A stretch of 43,694 bases of DNA, taken from the IMG/VR virus record IMGVR_UViG_3300010885_019521, positions 1-43,694 of that record; one strand, written 5' to 3'. Positions 37,701-43,694 of the stretch are shown piece after piece. Every line of letters begins with the position of its first letter. Within the stretch, counting starts at the first letter, position 1. The notes beneath the pieces are model-generated. The model saw only the letters and a list, made by a program, of their open reading frames with translations. It had not been told where the DNA came from and did no database searches. Made by a program: the position numbers and the translations under genes. This DNA comes from a virus.

Positions 37701-40700
37701 GTAACTTATAGCGATGCATTTGCTGTATTAAAGAACGGATTTACTGGAGGTGTTGCTGCAAGAGCAGATGCTGCCTTTGATATCAGCGCCAGCACAGGTC
37801 GTACTACATTTGGTTATAATCCGTATGTTGGCGCTAACGTAGTATGGCATGCAGGAAATTTAACAAACTTAAATCAACTTACTAACCCTGGTTTTGCACT
37901 AGCCAACGGTGACGTTCAATTTAATACCGTAAACAGTACCTATGGTTACTTTAGTGGCTTGAATATGATCAACGCTGGTAACTACAGCGGCAGTGCAACA
38001 CCTGTAACAGGTTATCTAATTACCACTAATATTCCTGCTACACAGTTTCATATGCCTAAGATTATCATCGAAGGTTATGCCAACGGTGACAGTGAGCCAA
38101 TAAACATAGAACTAGTCTATCACTTTACTCCACAGAATGCCAGTACAGGTGCATTTACTGGATATAAATGTTATTATACAGGTTGGGATCCTGGCACAGT
38201 TAGTCTAGCACTAAACGCCAGCAATAACATTGTAATACACATGAGCAGTAATGCGTACTACATTCGTTTTTCTGTGAGCTATGTCAGCGATAGTTTAGGT
38301 ATTGCTTATAGACAATGGGCAGTAACTGAAGCTGCATGTCCTGCTACTAAGAAAGTGTCAATAACACCTTTCAAAGTTTGGACTAGCAATAACTTAACTA
38401 ACCTAAGTCAACTGACCAACGGTCCTGGCTATGTAAGTTCATACTATACAGCACCACTAGACTTCCGAGGCGGAAGCCACATGTTCCATTCTAGCGGGCG
38501 CGGCGCATCTGAAATTAACACAGGCACCTGGGCTATGCAGGTTGGACCTGCTACACAGCGTATTACCACAGCTGGTAGTTATTATGCAGGTATTGCGTTT
38601 AATCATAACTTAAACTACAGTGGTGGCACATTAAACAGTGACAGCGGAACTAATAACGTTGCACCACATGCATGGGTTGGTTTGAGATTATATGACGTAT
38701 CTGGTTCAGAGCGTAGTTATTTGGTCTTTGCTACAAAACCAGGTACTGGATCTACGAATACAGGTACTAATATTCCTGTTGAAAGAATGGCCATTGACCC
38801 AATCAACGGCTACGTAGGTATTAATCAAACCGTTCCTGCATATTATCTCGATGTAAACGGCACAGTTAGACTAGCAACCAACAGTTATATTCCTAGAACT
38901 TATGTACAGTCAAGTGACTTTGCTCAGTTAACCGCAAACTCACCAACTTACGGACTAGGCACATCAAACGTTATAGGTTGGGACAGTTTAAACACAATGA
39001 TGCAACTGTCCGGCGGCTACGGACTACGACTAAGAAGTCAAAATAATTATCTAGATGTTGGCGGTTCAGGTGACAATGTAAGAATCAACGGTAATATTAT
39101 TCTACACGCAGGTAACTTTACTGGCTATACATTGTCTGCAAGCACCAGTAGTACTATCACAGGAAATCTTACTGTAGCAGCTGGCTATAGTTTTGTTGCA
39201 GCAGGAACTAATAATAACGGTGGCTTTGCAATGGCCAATAATAGTGTCTATTATGGTTTAATGTGGAACTATGCTGCCAATGATTGGCGTATAGGTTACG
39301 GTAGTGTTATTTCTCAGCAAAACTGGAATATGCGTTGGGACAACACCGGCATTGCCTGGAGTAATTTAAGTCATCGTGCTCCGTTATTCTATGATTCAGA
39401 CGATACTGGCTATTATGCAAATCCAGCCGGTAGATCTATTATGGCATCATTGAATCTTGCCAGCGCCACTGTGATTTCCAGCGGTATACTTAACGTCTAC
39501 GGCGGCGGTGCTACTGGTGTAGGCTGGGGTACAGGATTTAACATAGGTGACAGTACAAATTATACTAGTACTATACAAGATGCTGGTGTAAATCGTACAA
39601 GAAATTTTGGTACTGGAGGTTGGGATTGGTACAATAGTGCTGGTACTAGATCTTACTGGGGCGATGACGCCGGTAATTTTACCGCACTAACATCTTCAAG
39701 ATCACCAATATTCTACGACACCAATAACACTGCTTATTATACTGACCCTGCTACTTCAAGTGTAATGCTTGATCTTGATATTCGAGGCGAAGTCTACAAC
39801 GACGGTTGGTTCCGTAACGATACCAGCGGTAAAGGTCTGCGTAATACTGCATCCGGTGCTGAGTGGTATTCAAACAGCGGATACTGGAAAATGCATTCAG
39901 CTGGCAATGCCTATGGAGGTATCGCAGCCTATGCAACATACGAAGCTACCCTAAAAGGCTATCTCGGTTATTGGGATGCTAACGGTTTTGGATTGTTAAA
40001 CAGTTCAGGTAACTGGCAGGTACGTATTGAATACGGCAATGCCAACATGGAACTGTATCGTATTACCTATTTGGATGATGCACGAGCCAACATCTACTAT
40101 GATAGAGCTAACACAGCATATTACAGTGACCCGGCTAGCACTGGTAACATCAATGTAGAAACTTCAAACCAGCTTAATTTTGGTCTATTAAACAACAAAT
40201 ATCAAGGTGGTAACAGTGGTATAGCAACACAGCCATATGCCATCTATCAGGAAACAGGCGGATGGACTAGCCCGTACCCAGATTTGAGAATTGCCAACCA
40301 CACTGGTCTTAAATTTGGTGCCAACCCCAGCTACGAAGGCATGCGTTTCTACAGCGATTACGATATGAGTTCGCTGTTGTTTCAGGTCAACGGCGGCAGT
40401 AACTATCTGTACAAATATGTTTGGATGTACACCAATACCACTGGATTTTATAGTGATACCAACGGTGCTCATTGGTATCCAAACAATGCCAGCTATGGTT
40501 CATGGCGCAGTGACGGCACTAGAAACGGATGGGGCGGCATTGAATTCAACGGTCACACCAGTCTAATGATGAACGATGATAGCTACGGTTTCCATAGAAA
40601 TGCTCAGGGTTGGAGATTCTATGTCACTGGTGGTAACGGCTACTTCCCAGGTGAAGTTACTGCTTATTGGTCAGACCGAAGACTAAAAGAAAATATTCGA

Positions 40701-41024
40701 GCACTGGATTCCGGAGAAGGACTAGCACTAATTGATAGATTAGTACCTTCTAGATTTACCTGGAAAAAAGAAGCTGAATATGTTACTCAAGATGCTGTAT
40801 ATGGCGGGCAAGAAGAGGTAAGTATGATTGCTCAGGAAACTCAAGCAGTCTTGCCTGTAGCAGTAAAAGTTAACAAAGTTGGTAAAAAACACATAATTGA
40901 CGGGGAAGAAATCAAAGATTATCTAACCATTAATTATGATAAAATTACTCCATATCTTGTACAGGCAGTTAAAGACCTTAAACGAGAAATTGATGAATTG
41001 AGACAGCAGTTAAAAGGAAAATAA
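34779..41024 (+). CDS. Collagen-like tail fibre with S74 chaperone (2081 aa)
   Basis: A 2081-residue tail fibre. Residues 54-189 are 45 unbroken Gly-X-Y triplets and 272-374 about 34 more, mostly G-A-T, G-S-T and G-L-Q, so a trimeric collagen helix is expected. A small beta domain separates the blocks. Residues ~380-535 look like a lectin/SPRY-type sandwich ([17 protein letters not shown]). Two other beta domains follow. Three Y-D-x-x-N/D-T-x-Y-Y-x-D/N-P repeats lie between ~1540 and 1790. From 1965 ([10 protein letters not shown]) a peptidase-S74 intramolecular chaperone runs to a coiled-coil end; it should self-cleave before Ser1965 after folding the trimer. It is probably a distal host-recognition fibre. 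Confidence 0.9.
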   Translation: MSINLDTNQQGSVTLIGPSTGTVSLTLPSSANTSGWVLSTDGTGILGFIPPGTGASGINGATGATGATGITGSTGATGSTGPIGSTGATGLQGSTGLQGGTGATGLTGSTGAGGTIGAQGSTGATGLQGATGATGFTGATGGAGVEGATGATGLQGATGAIGSTGATGATGPAGATGAAGGAGSQGATGLGYDVTSASSFTLSTGSKTFTVNKANAYVIGSRVQVTYTSITSNFLQGVITGIAGLNITVLVDLVNGSVGAGPYASWTFSVTGLIGSTGATGTAGSSGATGATGPGGTAGNQGSTGATGQQGNLGSTGATGPIGATGGAGGVGNQGTTGATGPTGATGATGATGFTGSTGATGPSGTGGSTGATGIGIAGANAWTPQYTANIITSTNYTVYTKVGGTNGSWDGQVYSVEGFTRGAFAAAMVDTTTSRVMFGLNSDPANSTNFVDLDYAFYFNQGSLVVYESGASVSTYGAYTTSTSCLIVYDGATVRYYVNGVQHYSTPRVVGNALYFDSSFNTANAQLKNVAYGAAGEQGVGGSTGFGYDAGAANQVIYKDASNLVAGSANLTFDGTNLSLQGALRFDSKTSWDHTETVYSGGPNLAYHVLKSGFKSASFLDENFYAGTNGITAYNNSGGTNVTLSRVASPSGTPTTSGFVLQIVHNGTTTSPGFGGFRFGAATRANAIIVARFKAQLAVGYTINFATNAAGTNYQGYWCTNNVGTGKWEEYVYVVICGDTGTFSTTHLFYLSGSPTPSAGTPLTWYICSASIYDITDQRTDILYLDRAASTANIKGYGQGDIVVDSKDNTGLVGLQYYHTGNVVVAGGGGKVRVGGTTAPVETLDVSGGGAFINYLRVTAGSGAQNILIGNQDGAGAARPAVIQGSNATIYFGTGTSWTGSGGSINNYAYWSLAGSSLSGGAGTTPTLIINPSGSSWSQGIRVNPSSVDTVSSVSFPVVANDQTAWTVGKLATVTYSDAFAVLKNGFTGGVAARADAAFDISASTGRTTFGYNPYVGANVVWHAGNLTNLNQLTNPGFALANGDVQFNTVNSTYGYFSGLNMINAGNYSGSATPVTGYLITTNIPATQFHMPKIIIEGYANGDSEPINIELVYHFTPQNASTGAFTGYKCYYTGWDPGTVSLALNASNNIVIHMSSNAYYIRFSVSYVSDSLGIAYRQWAVTEAACPATKKVSITPFKVWTSNNLTNLSQLTNGPGYVSSYYTAPLDFRGGSHMFHSSGRGASEINTGTWAMQVGPATQRITTAGSYYAGIAFNHNLNYSGGTLNSDSGTNNVAPHAWVGLRLYDVSGSERSYLVFATKPGTGSTNTGTNIPVERMAIDPINGYVGINQTVPAYYLDVNGTVRLATNSYIPRTYVQSSDFAQLTANSPTYGLGTSNVIGWDSLNTMMQLSGGYGLRLRSQNNYLDVGGSGDNVRINGNIILHAGNFTGYTLSASTSSTITGNLTVAAGYSFVAAGTNNNGGFAMANNSVYYGLMWNYAANDWRIGYGSVISQQNWNMRWDNTGIAWSNLSHRAPLFYDSDDTGYYANPAGRSIMASLNLASATVISSGILNVYGGGATGVGWGTGFNIGDSTNYTSTIQDAGVNRTRNFGTGGWDWYNSAGTRSYWGDDAGNFTALTSSRSPIFYDTNNTAYYTDPATSSVMLDLDIRGEVYNDGWFRNDTSGKGLRNTASGAEWYSNSGYWKMHSAGNAYGGIAAYATYEATLKGYLGYWDANGFGLLNSSGNWQVRIEYGNANMELYRITYLDDARANIYYDRANTAYYSDPASTGNINVETSNQLNFGLLNNKYQGGNSGIATQPYAIYQETGGWTSPYPDLRIANHTGLKFGANPSYEGMRFYSDYDMSSLLFQVNGGSNYLYKYVWMYTNTTGFYSDTNGAHWYPNNASYGSWRSDGTRNGWGGIEFNGHTSLMMNDDSYGFHRNAQGWRFYVTGGNGYFPGEVTAYWSDRRLKENIRALDSGEGLALIDRLVPSRFTWKKEAEYVTQDAVYGGQEEVSMIAQETQAVLPVAVKVNKVGKKHIIDGEEIKDYLTINYDKITPYLVQAVKDLKREIDELRQQLKGK
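34938..35345 (+). repeat. Collagen-like Gly-X-Y block 1
   Basis: Forty-five consecutive in-register Gly-X-Y triplets, with Thr by far the commonest residue in Y. The DNA is made of degenerate GGTGCTACT-type 9-mers, which can slip or recombine. Confidence 0.95.
35592..35900 (+). repeat. Collagen-like Gly-X-Y block 2
   Basis: About 34 Gly-X-Y triplets, again Thr-rich in Y. Prolines occur in X (G-P-I, G-P-G, G-P-T, G-P-S). It is separated from block 1 by an ~80-residue non-collagen domain. Confidence 0.95.
40671..41021 (+). other. Peptidase S74 intramolecular chaperone domain
   Basis: The final 117 codons encode S-D-R-R-L-K-E-N-I, then [24 protein letters not shown] and a terminal coiled coil. 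This is the signature of self-releasing chaperones of phage fibres and endosialidases. The Ser-Asp pair at the start is the expected catalytic dyad. Confidence 0.93.
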
Positions 41025-41026
41025 TA

Positions 41027-41425
41027 ATGGCATTAGTCAAAGCATATGAATTAAAAAACGGACTAACAGCTCCTAACGCTTATCACATTATCACCAAGGT
41101 TGATACTGTTAAGCGACCCAGCGATGATATTGACCCAGCAGGCGCCCGCCCAGAAAATGCACCAGACCATGCATGGAAAGCAGGTTGGTACGGACGTATT
41201 GCCGTGGCAATCTATCTAGATAAAGCAGCTAGAGACGCAGGCAAACCACCAATTGCAGCAATATCTGTTAATCCTACTGATGCACCTTCATTGTTTGAAG
41301 GAGAGCGATCAACTGATCAGAATTTAAATTTTACAATCGATATTAATAGTAGCGATAGTATATTAGATCAAGCCTATGCACATTTAAAAACATTGAGTAA
41401 ATGGCAAGGTGCTACAGAAGCATAA
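41027..41425 (+). CDS. Small protein of unknown function after the S74 fibre
   Basis: A 132-residue protein starting 3 bases after the fibre stop, with AAGGAAAA inside the fibre 3' end as ribosome site. Recognisable elements are a Y-H-I-I-T-K-V-D strand near residue 19, a G-W-Y-G-R-I-A-V-A-I-Y-L-D-K-A-A-R segment, and a helical C-terminus (L-D-Q-A-Y-A-H-L-K). It has no signal peptide or catalytic motif. Because it is tightly coupled to the fibre gene it may be a fibre chaperone or tip protein. That is only a positional argument. Confidence 0.55.
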   Translation: MALVKAYELKNGLTAPNAYHIITKVDTVKRPSDDIDPAGARPENAPDHAWKAGWYGRIAVAIYLDKAARDAGKPPIAAISVNPTDAPSLFEGERSTDQNLNFTIDINSSDSILDQAYAHLKTLSKWQGATEA

Positions 41426-41433
41426 AATAAATA
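41426..41433 (+). promoter_or_regulatory. Putative late promoter (AATAAATA)
   Basis: AATAAATA directly follows the stop at 41423-41425 and lies 21 bases before the next ATG, with GGAGAAA as ribosome site between. One mismatch to the T4 late box. Confidence 0.55.
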
Positions 41434-41454
41434 TAGGAAACGTTTGGAGAAAAT

Positions 41455-41823
41455 ATGGCTATTAACTACACATGGACCGTTACGGGAATTAAGACAACTA
41501 CAGAAGGACAACATCAAAATTCTGTAATTCAAACTTATTGGAAAAAAACTGGCACTGACGAAAACGGAAACACTGGCGAGTTTTCTGGCGCAACTCCTTT
41601 TACCGCAGCCAATGTTGATCCAGCAGACTTTGTTCCGTTTAACGAACTAACTGAGGAAATTGTACTAGGATGGATTAAAGCGGTAGTTGTTGGCGATTAC
41701 GAACGGCATGTAAATGCACAGATATTAAAAAGTTTAAATGCGTCTGCTATTGTAGAACAACCTCTTCCTTGGGATCCAACAAAAGGAGTTGTCGGAACTC
41801 CTCAACCAGCAAATACTCCTTAA
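41455..41823 (+). CDS. YTW-family small phage protein, copy 1
   Basis: A 122-residue protein beginning M-A-I-N-Y-T-W-T-V. It shares its layout with two other genes in the next 1.9 kb: N-terminal Y-T-W strand, V-I-Q-T-Y-W-K-K-T-G-T-D strand, D-F-V-P-F-N-E-L-T-E-E-I-V-L-G-W-I helix start, and a final helix with a hydrophobic-Pro-Trp end (P-L-P-W). This copy appears the most complete. Similar proteins occur among fibre genes of marine T4-like phages to my knowledge, without known function. Own late box and ribosome site. Confidence 0.6.
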   Translation: MAINYTWTVTGIKTTTEGQHQNSVIQTYWKKTGTDENGNTGEFSGATPFTAANVDPADFVPFNELTEEIVLGWIKAVVVGDYERHVNAQILKSLNASAIVEQPLPWDPTKGVVGTPQPANTP

Positions 41824-41845
41824 TTTTTAAGGTATTAACTACGTA

Positions 41846-41853
41846 TATAAATA
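41846..41853 (+). promoter_or_regulatory. Late promoter, exact TATAAATA
   Basis: An exact T4 late consensus match, 22 bases before the ATG of a 61-residue gene, with CGGAG as ribosome site in between. Confidence 0.7.
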
Positions 41854-41875
41854 ATCTCATATAACGGAGTATTCT

Positions 41876-42061
41876 ATGAATAACAAACTACATTTAGAAC
41901 TAGATCTTAACGAATTAAACTTAGTAATGGGCGGCCTAGGTAAATTACCCTACGAGCAATCATTCCAAGTTGTTGATAAAATTCGTCAACAGGTTGCCCC
42001 TCAAATACAAGAGCAGCAACAATCTAATGGATTCACTGCAATGGGTCCTGGTAAAGAATAA
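41876..42061 (+). CDS. Small helical protein (61 aa)
   Basis: A 61-residue protein preceded by CGGAG and an exact late promoter, so it is likely real and well expressed. The central helix-turn segment L-N-L-V-M-G-G-L-G-K-L-P-Y-E-Q-S-F-Q-V-V-D-K-I is typical of small phage proteins seen next to structural genes. The C-terminus is Gln-rich and polar. No function can be assigned. Confidence 0.6.
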   Translation: MNNKLHLELDLNELNLVMGGLGKLPYEQSFQVVDKIRQQVAPQIQEQQQSNGFTAMGPGKE

Positions 42062-42072
42062 ACAAGGATAAA

Positions 42073-42432
42073 TTAGCAACAACCTACACATGGGACATTG
42101 AAAATGTAACAATACTTGATTCCCATAACGGTAACGAAAAAGTAGTTTCTCGTGTTGTCTGGAAATGCACTGCAACAAACGATACAGGAACCTCAAAAAG
42201 TCAAATAGGTGTTGTGGATTTAGATATCAATAACATTTCTACAGACTTTGTTCCTGCATCCCAGGTAACAAAACAGCAAATCATCGATTGGGTAACTGCT
42301 AAAGTTCCTAAAACAATGATAGAAAATGATCTAATGCCAGAAACTACCACTGTGAGTTTCTTAGAGTCTAACTTAACTGACACTATCACAGATCAAATTG
42401 CTGCGGTTGAAGCTCGACAAAACAACAGTTAA
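42073..42432 (+). CDS. YTW-family small protein, copy 2, lacking a normal start codon
   Basis: The open frame reads L-A-T-T-Y-T-W-D-I-E-N-V and continues for 119 codons to the stop at 42430. It matches copy 1 along its length (T-Y-T-W, V-V-W-K-C-T-A-T-N-D, D-F-V-P-A-S-Q-V-T, I-I-D-W-V). The expected ATG before the second codon is TTA, although AAGGA at 42064-42068 is correctly placed. Loss of TG from an ancestral TTATGGCA would explain it. The first in-frame ATG is 42214, which would remove the conserved first half. It could be expressed only from 42214, use a non-canonical start, be a pseudogene, or reflect an assembly indel. Confidence 0.6.
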   Translation, partial: LATTYTWDIENVTILDSHNGNEKVVSRVVWKCTATNDTGTSKSQIGVVDLDINNISTDFVPASQVTKQQIIDWVTAKVPKTMIENDLMPETTTVSFLESNLTDTITDQIAAVEARQNNS

Positions 42433-42440
42433 TATAAATG
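42433..42440 (+). promoter_or_regulatory. TATAAATG box overlapping a start codon
   Basis: TATAAATG has one mismatch at the last base and contains the ATG of the hydroxylase gene at 42438. It may be chance, because a TATAA-ATG run is easy to form at AT-rich starts. Confidence 0.25.
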
Positions 42441-42632
42441 AACGGCGAATGGTCGTATATCAAAGGGTATTTTACTCCCGACGAATGTGACTTTATAATT
42501 TCTCAAGCAGAAAAAATTACCGCATTTGACGGTGTTGTTGGCGATACCGGTTCAGTTGATAATCAATGGCGTAGAAGTACAATACGTCCTATATTAAAAA
42601 ATCAAGATTGGCATTATCTTTTTACAAAGTAG
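42438..42632 (+). CDS. Prolyl-4-hydroxylase-like dioxygenase, N-terminal fragment
   Basis: A 64-residue frame encoding the N-terminal part of a P4H-type 2OG-Fe(II) dioxygenase (W-S-Y-I-K-G-Y-F-T-P-D-E-C-D-F-I-I, then V-D-N-Q-W-R-R-S-T-I-R-P). It lacks all iron ligands and stops at a TAG at 42630, four codons past the conserved W-H-Y-L-F. The next frame continues the same domain without a gap if one base is re-read at the T5 run 42619-42623. The protein is therefore one gene with 42608-43000, split by a frameshift. No clear Shine-Dalgarno precedes the ATG. Confidence 0.65.
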   Translation: MNGEWSYIKGYFTPDECDFIISQAEKITAFDGVVGDTGSVDNQWRRSTIRPILKNQDWHYLFTK

Positions 42633-43000
42633 ATCAAGCAGTGGCAAACATAAACAGAGAATGGTTTAATATTGCCTATGATTTTTTACCTGGAATACAG
42701 TTTGCCTCTTACAACGAGTCAAATCAAGGCTGCTATAAACGGCATCAAGATGTATTCTTAATGTCGCCTAACAATACACATAGGAAACTAAGTTTTACAG
42801 TACAGCTATCAGATCCTACTACATATCAGGGCGGCGAATTAAAATTTTTCGATGTTGCTTTACACCCTGATGGGGCAAACATGCAAGCAAGAGGTACACT
42901 CTGTGTATTTCCTAGCATTATTTTTCACGAAATAACACCAGTTACGAAGGGCGTTAGGCATAGTTTAGCAGGGTGGTACGAAGGCCCTAGATGGAGATAA
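42608..43000 (+). CDS. Prolyl-4-hydroxylase-like dioxygenase, catalytic part
   Basis: The catalytic part of a P4H-like 2OG-Fe(II) dioxygenase. Counting from the TTG at 42608, it has K-R-H46-Q-D48 (H-x-D iron ligands), H107 in I-I-F-H-E-I-T-P-V and R117 in K-G-V-R-H-S-L (2OG anchor), so the full facial triad is intact. G-G-E-L-K-F-F and C-V-F-P-S are typical core strands. The TTG is the limit of the open frame and unlikely to be the true start, because homology continues upstream in the other frame. Expressed as a fusion, it would be ~186 residues. Collagen-like or other virion prolines are possible targets, by inference only. Confidence 0.75.
   Translation: MALSFYKVDQAVANINREWFNIAYDFLPGIQFASYNESNQGCYKRHQDVFLMSPNNTHRKLSFTVQLSDPTTYQGGELKFFDVALHPDGANMQARGTLCVFPSIIFHEITPVTKGVRHSLAGWYEGPRWR
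42619..42623 (+). other. T5 run at a frameshift between two dioxygenase frames
   Basis: The frame from 42438 runs C-T-T T-T-T A-C-A into a TAG seven bases later. The frame from 42608 reads T-T-T T-A-C A-A-A from the same bases. A -1 slip on the T run, or one additional T, joins them into an uninterrupted hydroxylase. Confidence 0.75.
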
Positions 43001-43003
43001 ATA
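42996..43003 (+). promoter_or_regulatory. Putative late promoter (GATAAATA)
   Basis: GATAAATA overlaps the hydroxylase stop codon and ends 5 bases before the ATG at 43009. It has one mismatch, and as at 4070 would give a nearly leaderless transcript. Confidence 0.45.
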
Positions 43004-43008
43004 ATATT

Positions 43009-43332
43009 ATGATTACATATACATGGGAATTTCCAAGATTTTTAGCACACCCTACTCTTAATGGCCTTGCTAATGTAGTACATGGTATTGAGTTTATCCT
43101 ATCTGCAACTGACGGCGAAGGCCATGGCGCTCAAGTGTTTGGAACTGTTGGTCTTTCAGAACCTAATCCAGATAATTATATTCCTTTTAACCATTTAACT
43201 TCGCAGCAAGTTTTAGAATGGGTAGAAGCTTCTATGGGCGAAGAAGTTTTGGGCGATTATAAAGATAATCTTGCTCGACAAATAGAACAACAGATAACAC
43301 CTGTATCTGTCACATTAAACAAACCTTGGTAA
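43009..43332 (+). CDS. YTW-family small protein, copy 3
   Basis: A 107-residue protein starting M-I-T-Y-T-W-E-F. Start 43009 is preferred over the in-frame ATG at 42991 because it puts the Y-T-W motif at the same distance from the N-terminus as in copy 1, and it avoids overlap with the hydroxylase. Shared elements are N-Y-I-P-F-N-H-L-T-S-Q-Q-V-L-E-W-V and the final hydrophobic helix with K-P-W. The central W-K strand of the other copies is replaced by a shorter G-A-Q-V-F-G-T-V-G segment. Its stop abuts that of the opposite Nudix gene. Function unknown. Confidence 0.6.
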   Translation: MITYTWEFPRFLAHPTLNGLANVVHGIEFILSATDGEGHGAQVFGTVGLSEPNPDNYIPFNHLTSQQVLEWVEASMGEEVLGDYKDNLARQIEQQITPVSVTLNKPW

Positions 43333-43694
43333 TTATTGAATAATATCTAATAGCAATTCAATTTTTGTTCTATTAGTTCTATTTGAAAGACTACGCTTAA
43401 CACCTTGATGTAAAGGTTTAGGCCATTGATTTAAATCACACCAAGCATAACCTACATGTTCAGAATTTAGAGTAGGAATAAATTCTTTTTCAACAACCAA
43501 CACATAGGTGTTAAATTGAAATCTTTGATCTTCACTGGTGAATAATTCTAATGGTATAGATTTTTTAATACTAGGAGTTTTTCCTACTTCTTCCTGCACT
43601 TCTCTCATTAAAGCAGCATAAACAGTTGAATCTGTTTCTTCTTTTTTGCCGCCTACAATACCCCAAGACCCTGCAGTCTTGCCTTGATTACGCA
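43333..43694 (-). CDS. Nudix hydrolase, 5' end outside window
   Basis: On the - strand, reading in from the window edge, the frame gives G-S-W-G-I-V-G-G-K-K-E-E-T-D, then A-A-L-M-R-E-V-Q-E-E-V-G, which is a Nudix box (R-E-x-x-E-E-x-G). There appears to be one extra residue between the first Gly and R-E compared with the classical spacing, and the first acidic position is Asp/Glu-shifted. About 119 residues are present and the start lies beyond 43694, so the Met at 43608 (inside the box) is not the true start. Nudix enzymes cleave nucleoside diphosphate linkages; the substrate is unknown. The only - strand gene, converging on the structural block. Confidence 0.85.
   Translation of the reverse strand, partial: RNQGKTAGSWGIVGGKKEETDSTVYAALMREVQEEVGKTPSIKKSIPLELFTSEDQRFQFNTYVLVVEKEFIPTLNSEHVGYAWCDLNQWPKPLHQGVKRSLSNRTNRTKIELLLDIIQ

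Noticed and set aside
42991-43008. Upstream ATG extending YTW copy 3 by six residues
   Set aside because: It overlaps the hydroxylase end and shifts the conserved Y-T-W away from the N-terminal position seen in copy 1.
43331-43345. Small inverted repeat ATTATT/AATAAT between convergent genes as a bidirectional terminator
   Set aside because: Six A/T pairs around a one-base loop are too weak and unsupported by G/C pairs.

Overview
The window is a late-gene block of a marine T4-like myovirus (tailed phage). The evidence is the canonical order of a core protein, gp21-type prohead protease, gp22 scaffold and gp23 major capsid protein, the AT-rich coding, and repeated TATAAATA-like late-promoter motifs between genes. 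gp23 is not followed by a gp24 vertex paralogue, and two 2-oxoglutarate/Fe(II) dioxygenases flank the fibre genes; both features are common in cyanophages and pelagiphages. The host cannot be fixed from this window. No tRNA, integrase, IS element or CRISPR array is visible. Genes are packed tightly and all on the + strand except the last. No stretch over 300 bases lacks a gene.

Layout. 58-4013: head morphogenesis (acidic core protein, gp21, gp22, gp23), closed by a UUCG-tetraloop terminator. 4082-4762: an aspartyl/asparaginyl beta-hydroxylase-like enzyme. 4844-7924: four small to medium virion proteins, with a second strong terminator after the first. 8057-23308: two paralogous giant proteins (2173 and 2769 residues). 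Each has a split beta-helix-like scaffold interrupted by arrays of a ~145-165-residue module carrying a K-C-x-R-D signature, 20 copies in all. A small protein sits between them. 23310-34745: three fibre-like proteins (571, 1082 and 2137 residues) built from about 35 copies of a short T-G-A-L-x-V-x-G-G-x-G-x-G module. The largest also carries a beta-helix and a LamG/concanavalin-like domain. 34779-41024: a 2081-residue tail fibre with two collagen-like Gly-X-Thr blocks, lectin-like domains and a C-terminal S74 self-cleaving chaperone. 41027-43332: small accessory genes, including three paralogues that begin with a Y-T-W motif, and a prolyl-4-hydroxylase-like enzyme. 43333-43694: a partial Nudix hydrolase on the - strand, converging on the rest.

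How the parts fit. The first block builds and matures the prohead. The remainder looks like an unusually large (~37 kb) cassette of adhesion and fibre proteins assembled from shuffled modules, with hydroxylases that might modify virion or host proteins (inference). Two consecutive small genes near 42.1-42.6 kb have lesions: one lacks a start codon, the other has a -1 shift at a T5 run. These may be real decay, recoding, or assembly indels.

Most novel candidate: the K-C-x-R-D repeat arrays, with two alternating subtypes inserted at corresponding places in two paralogous scaffolds. I cannot name a family for them.
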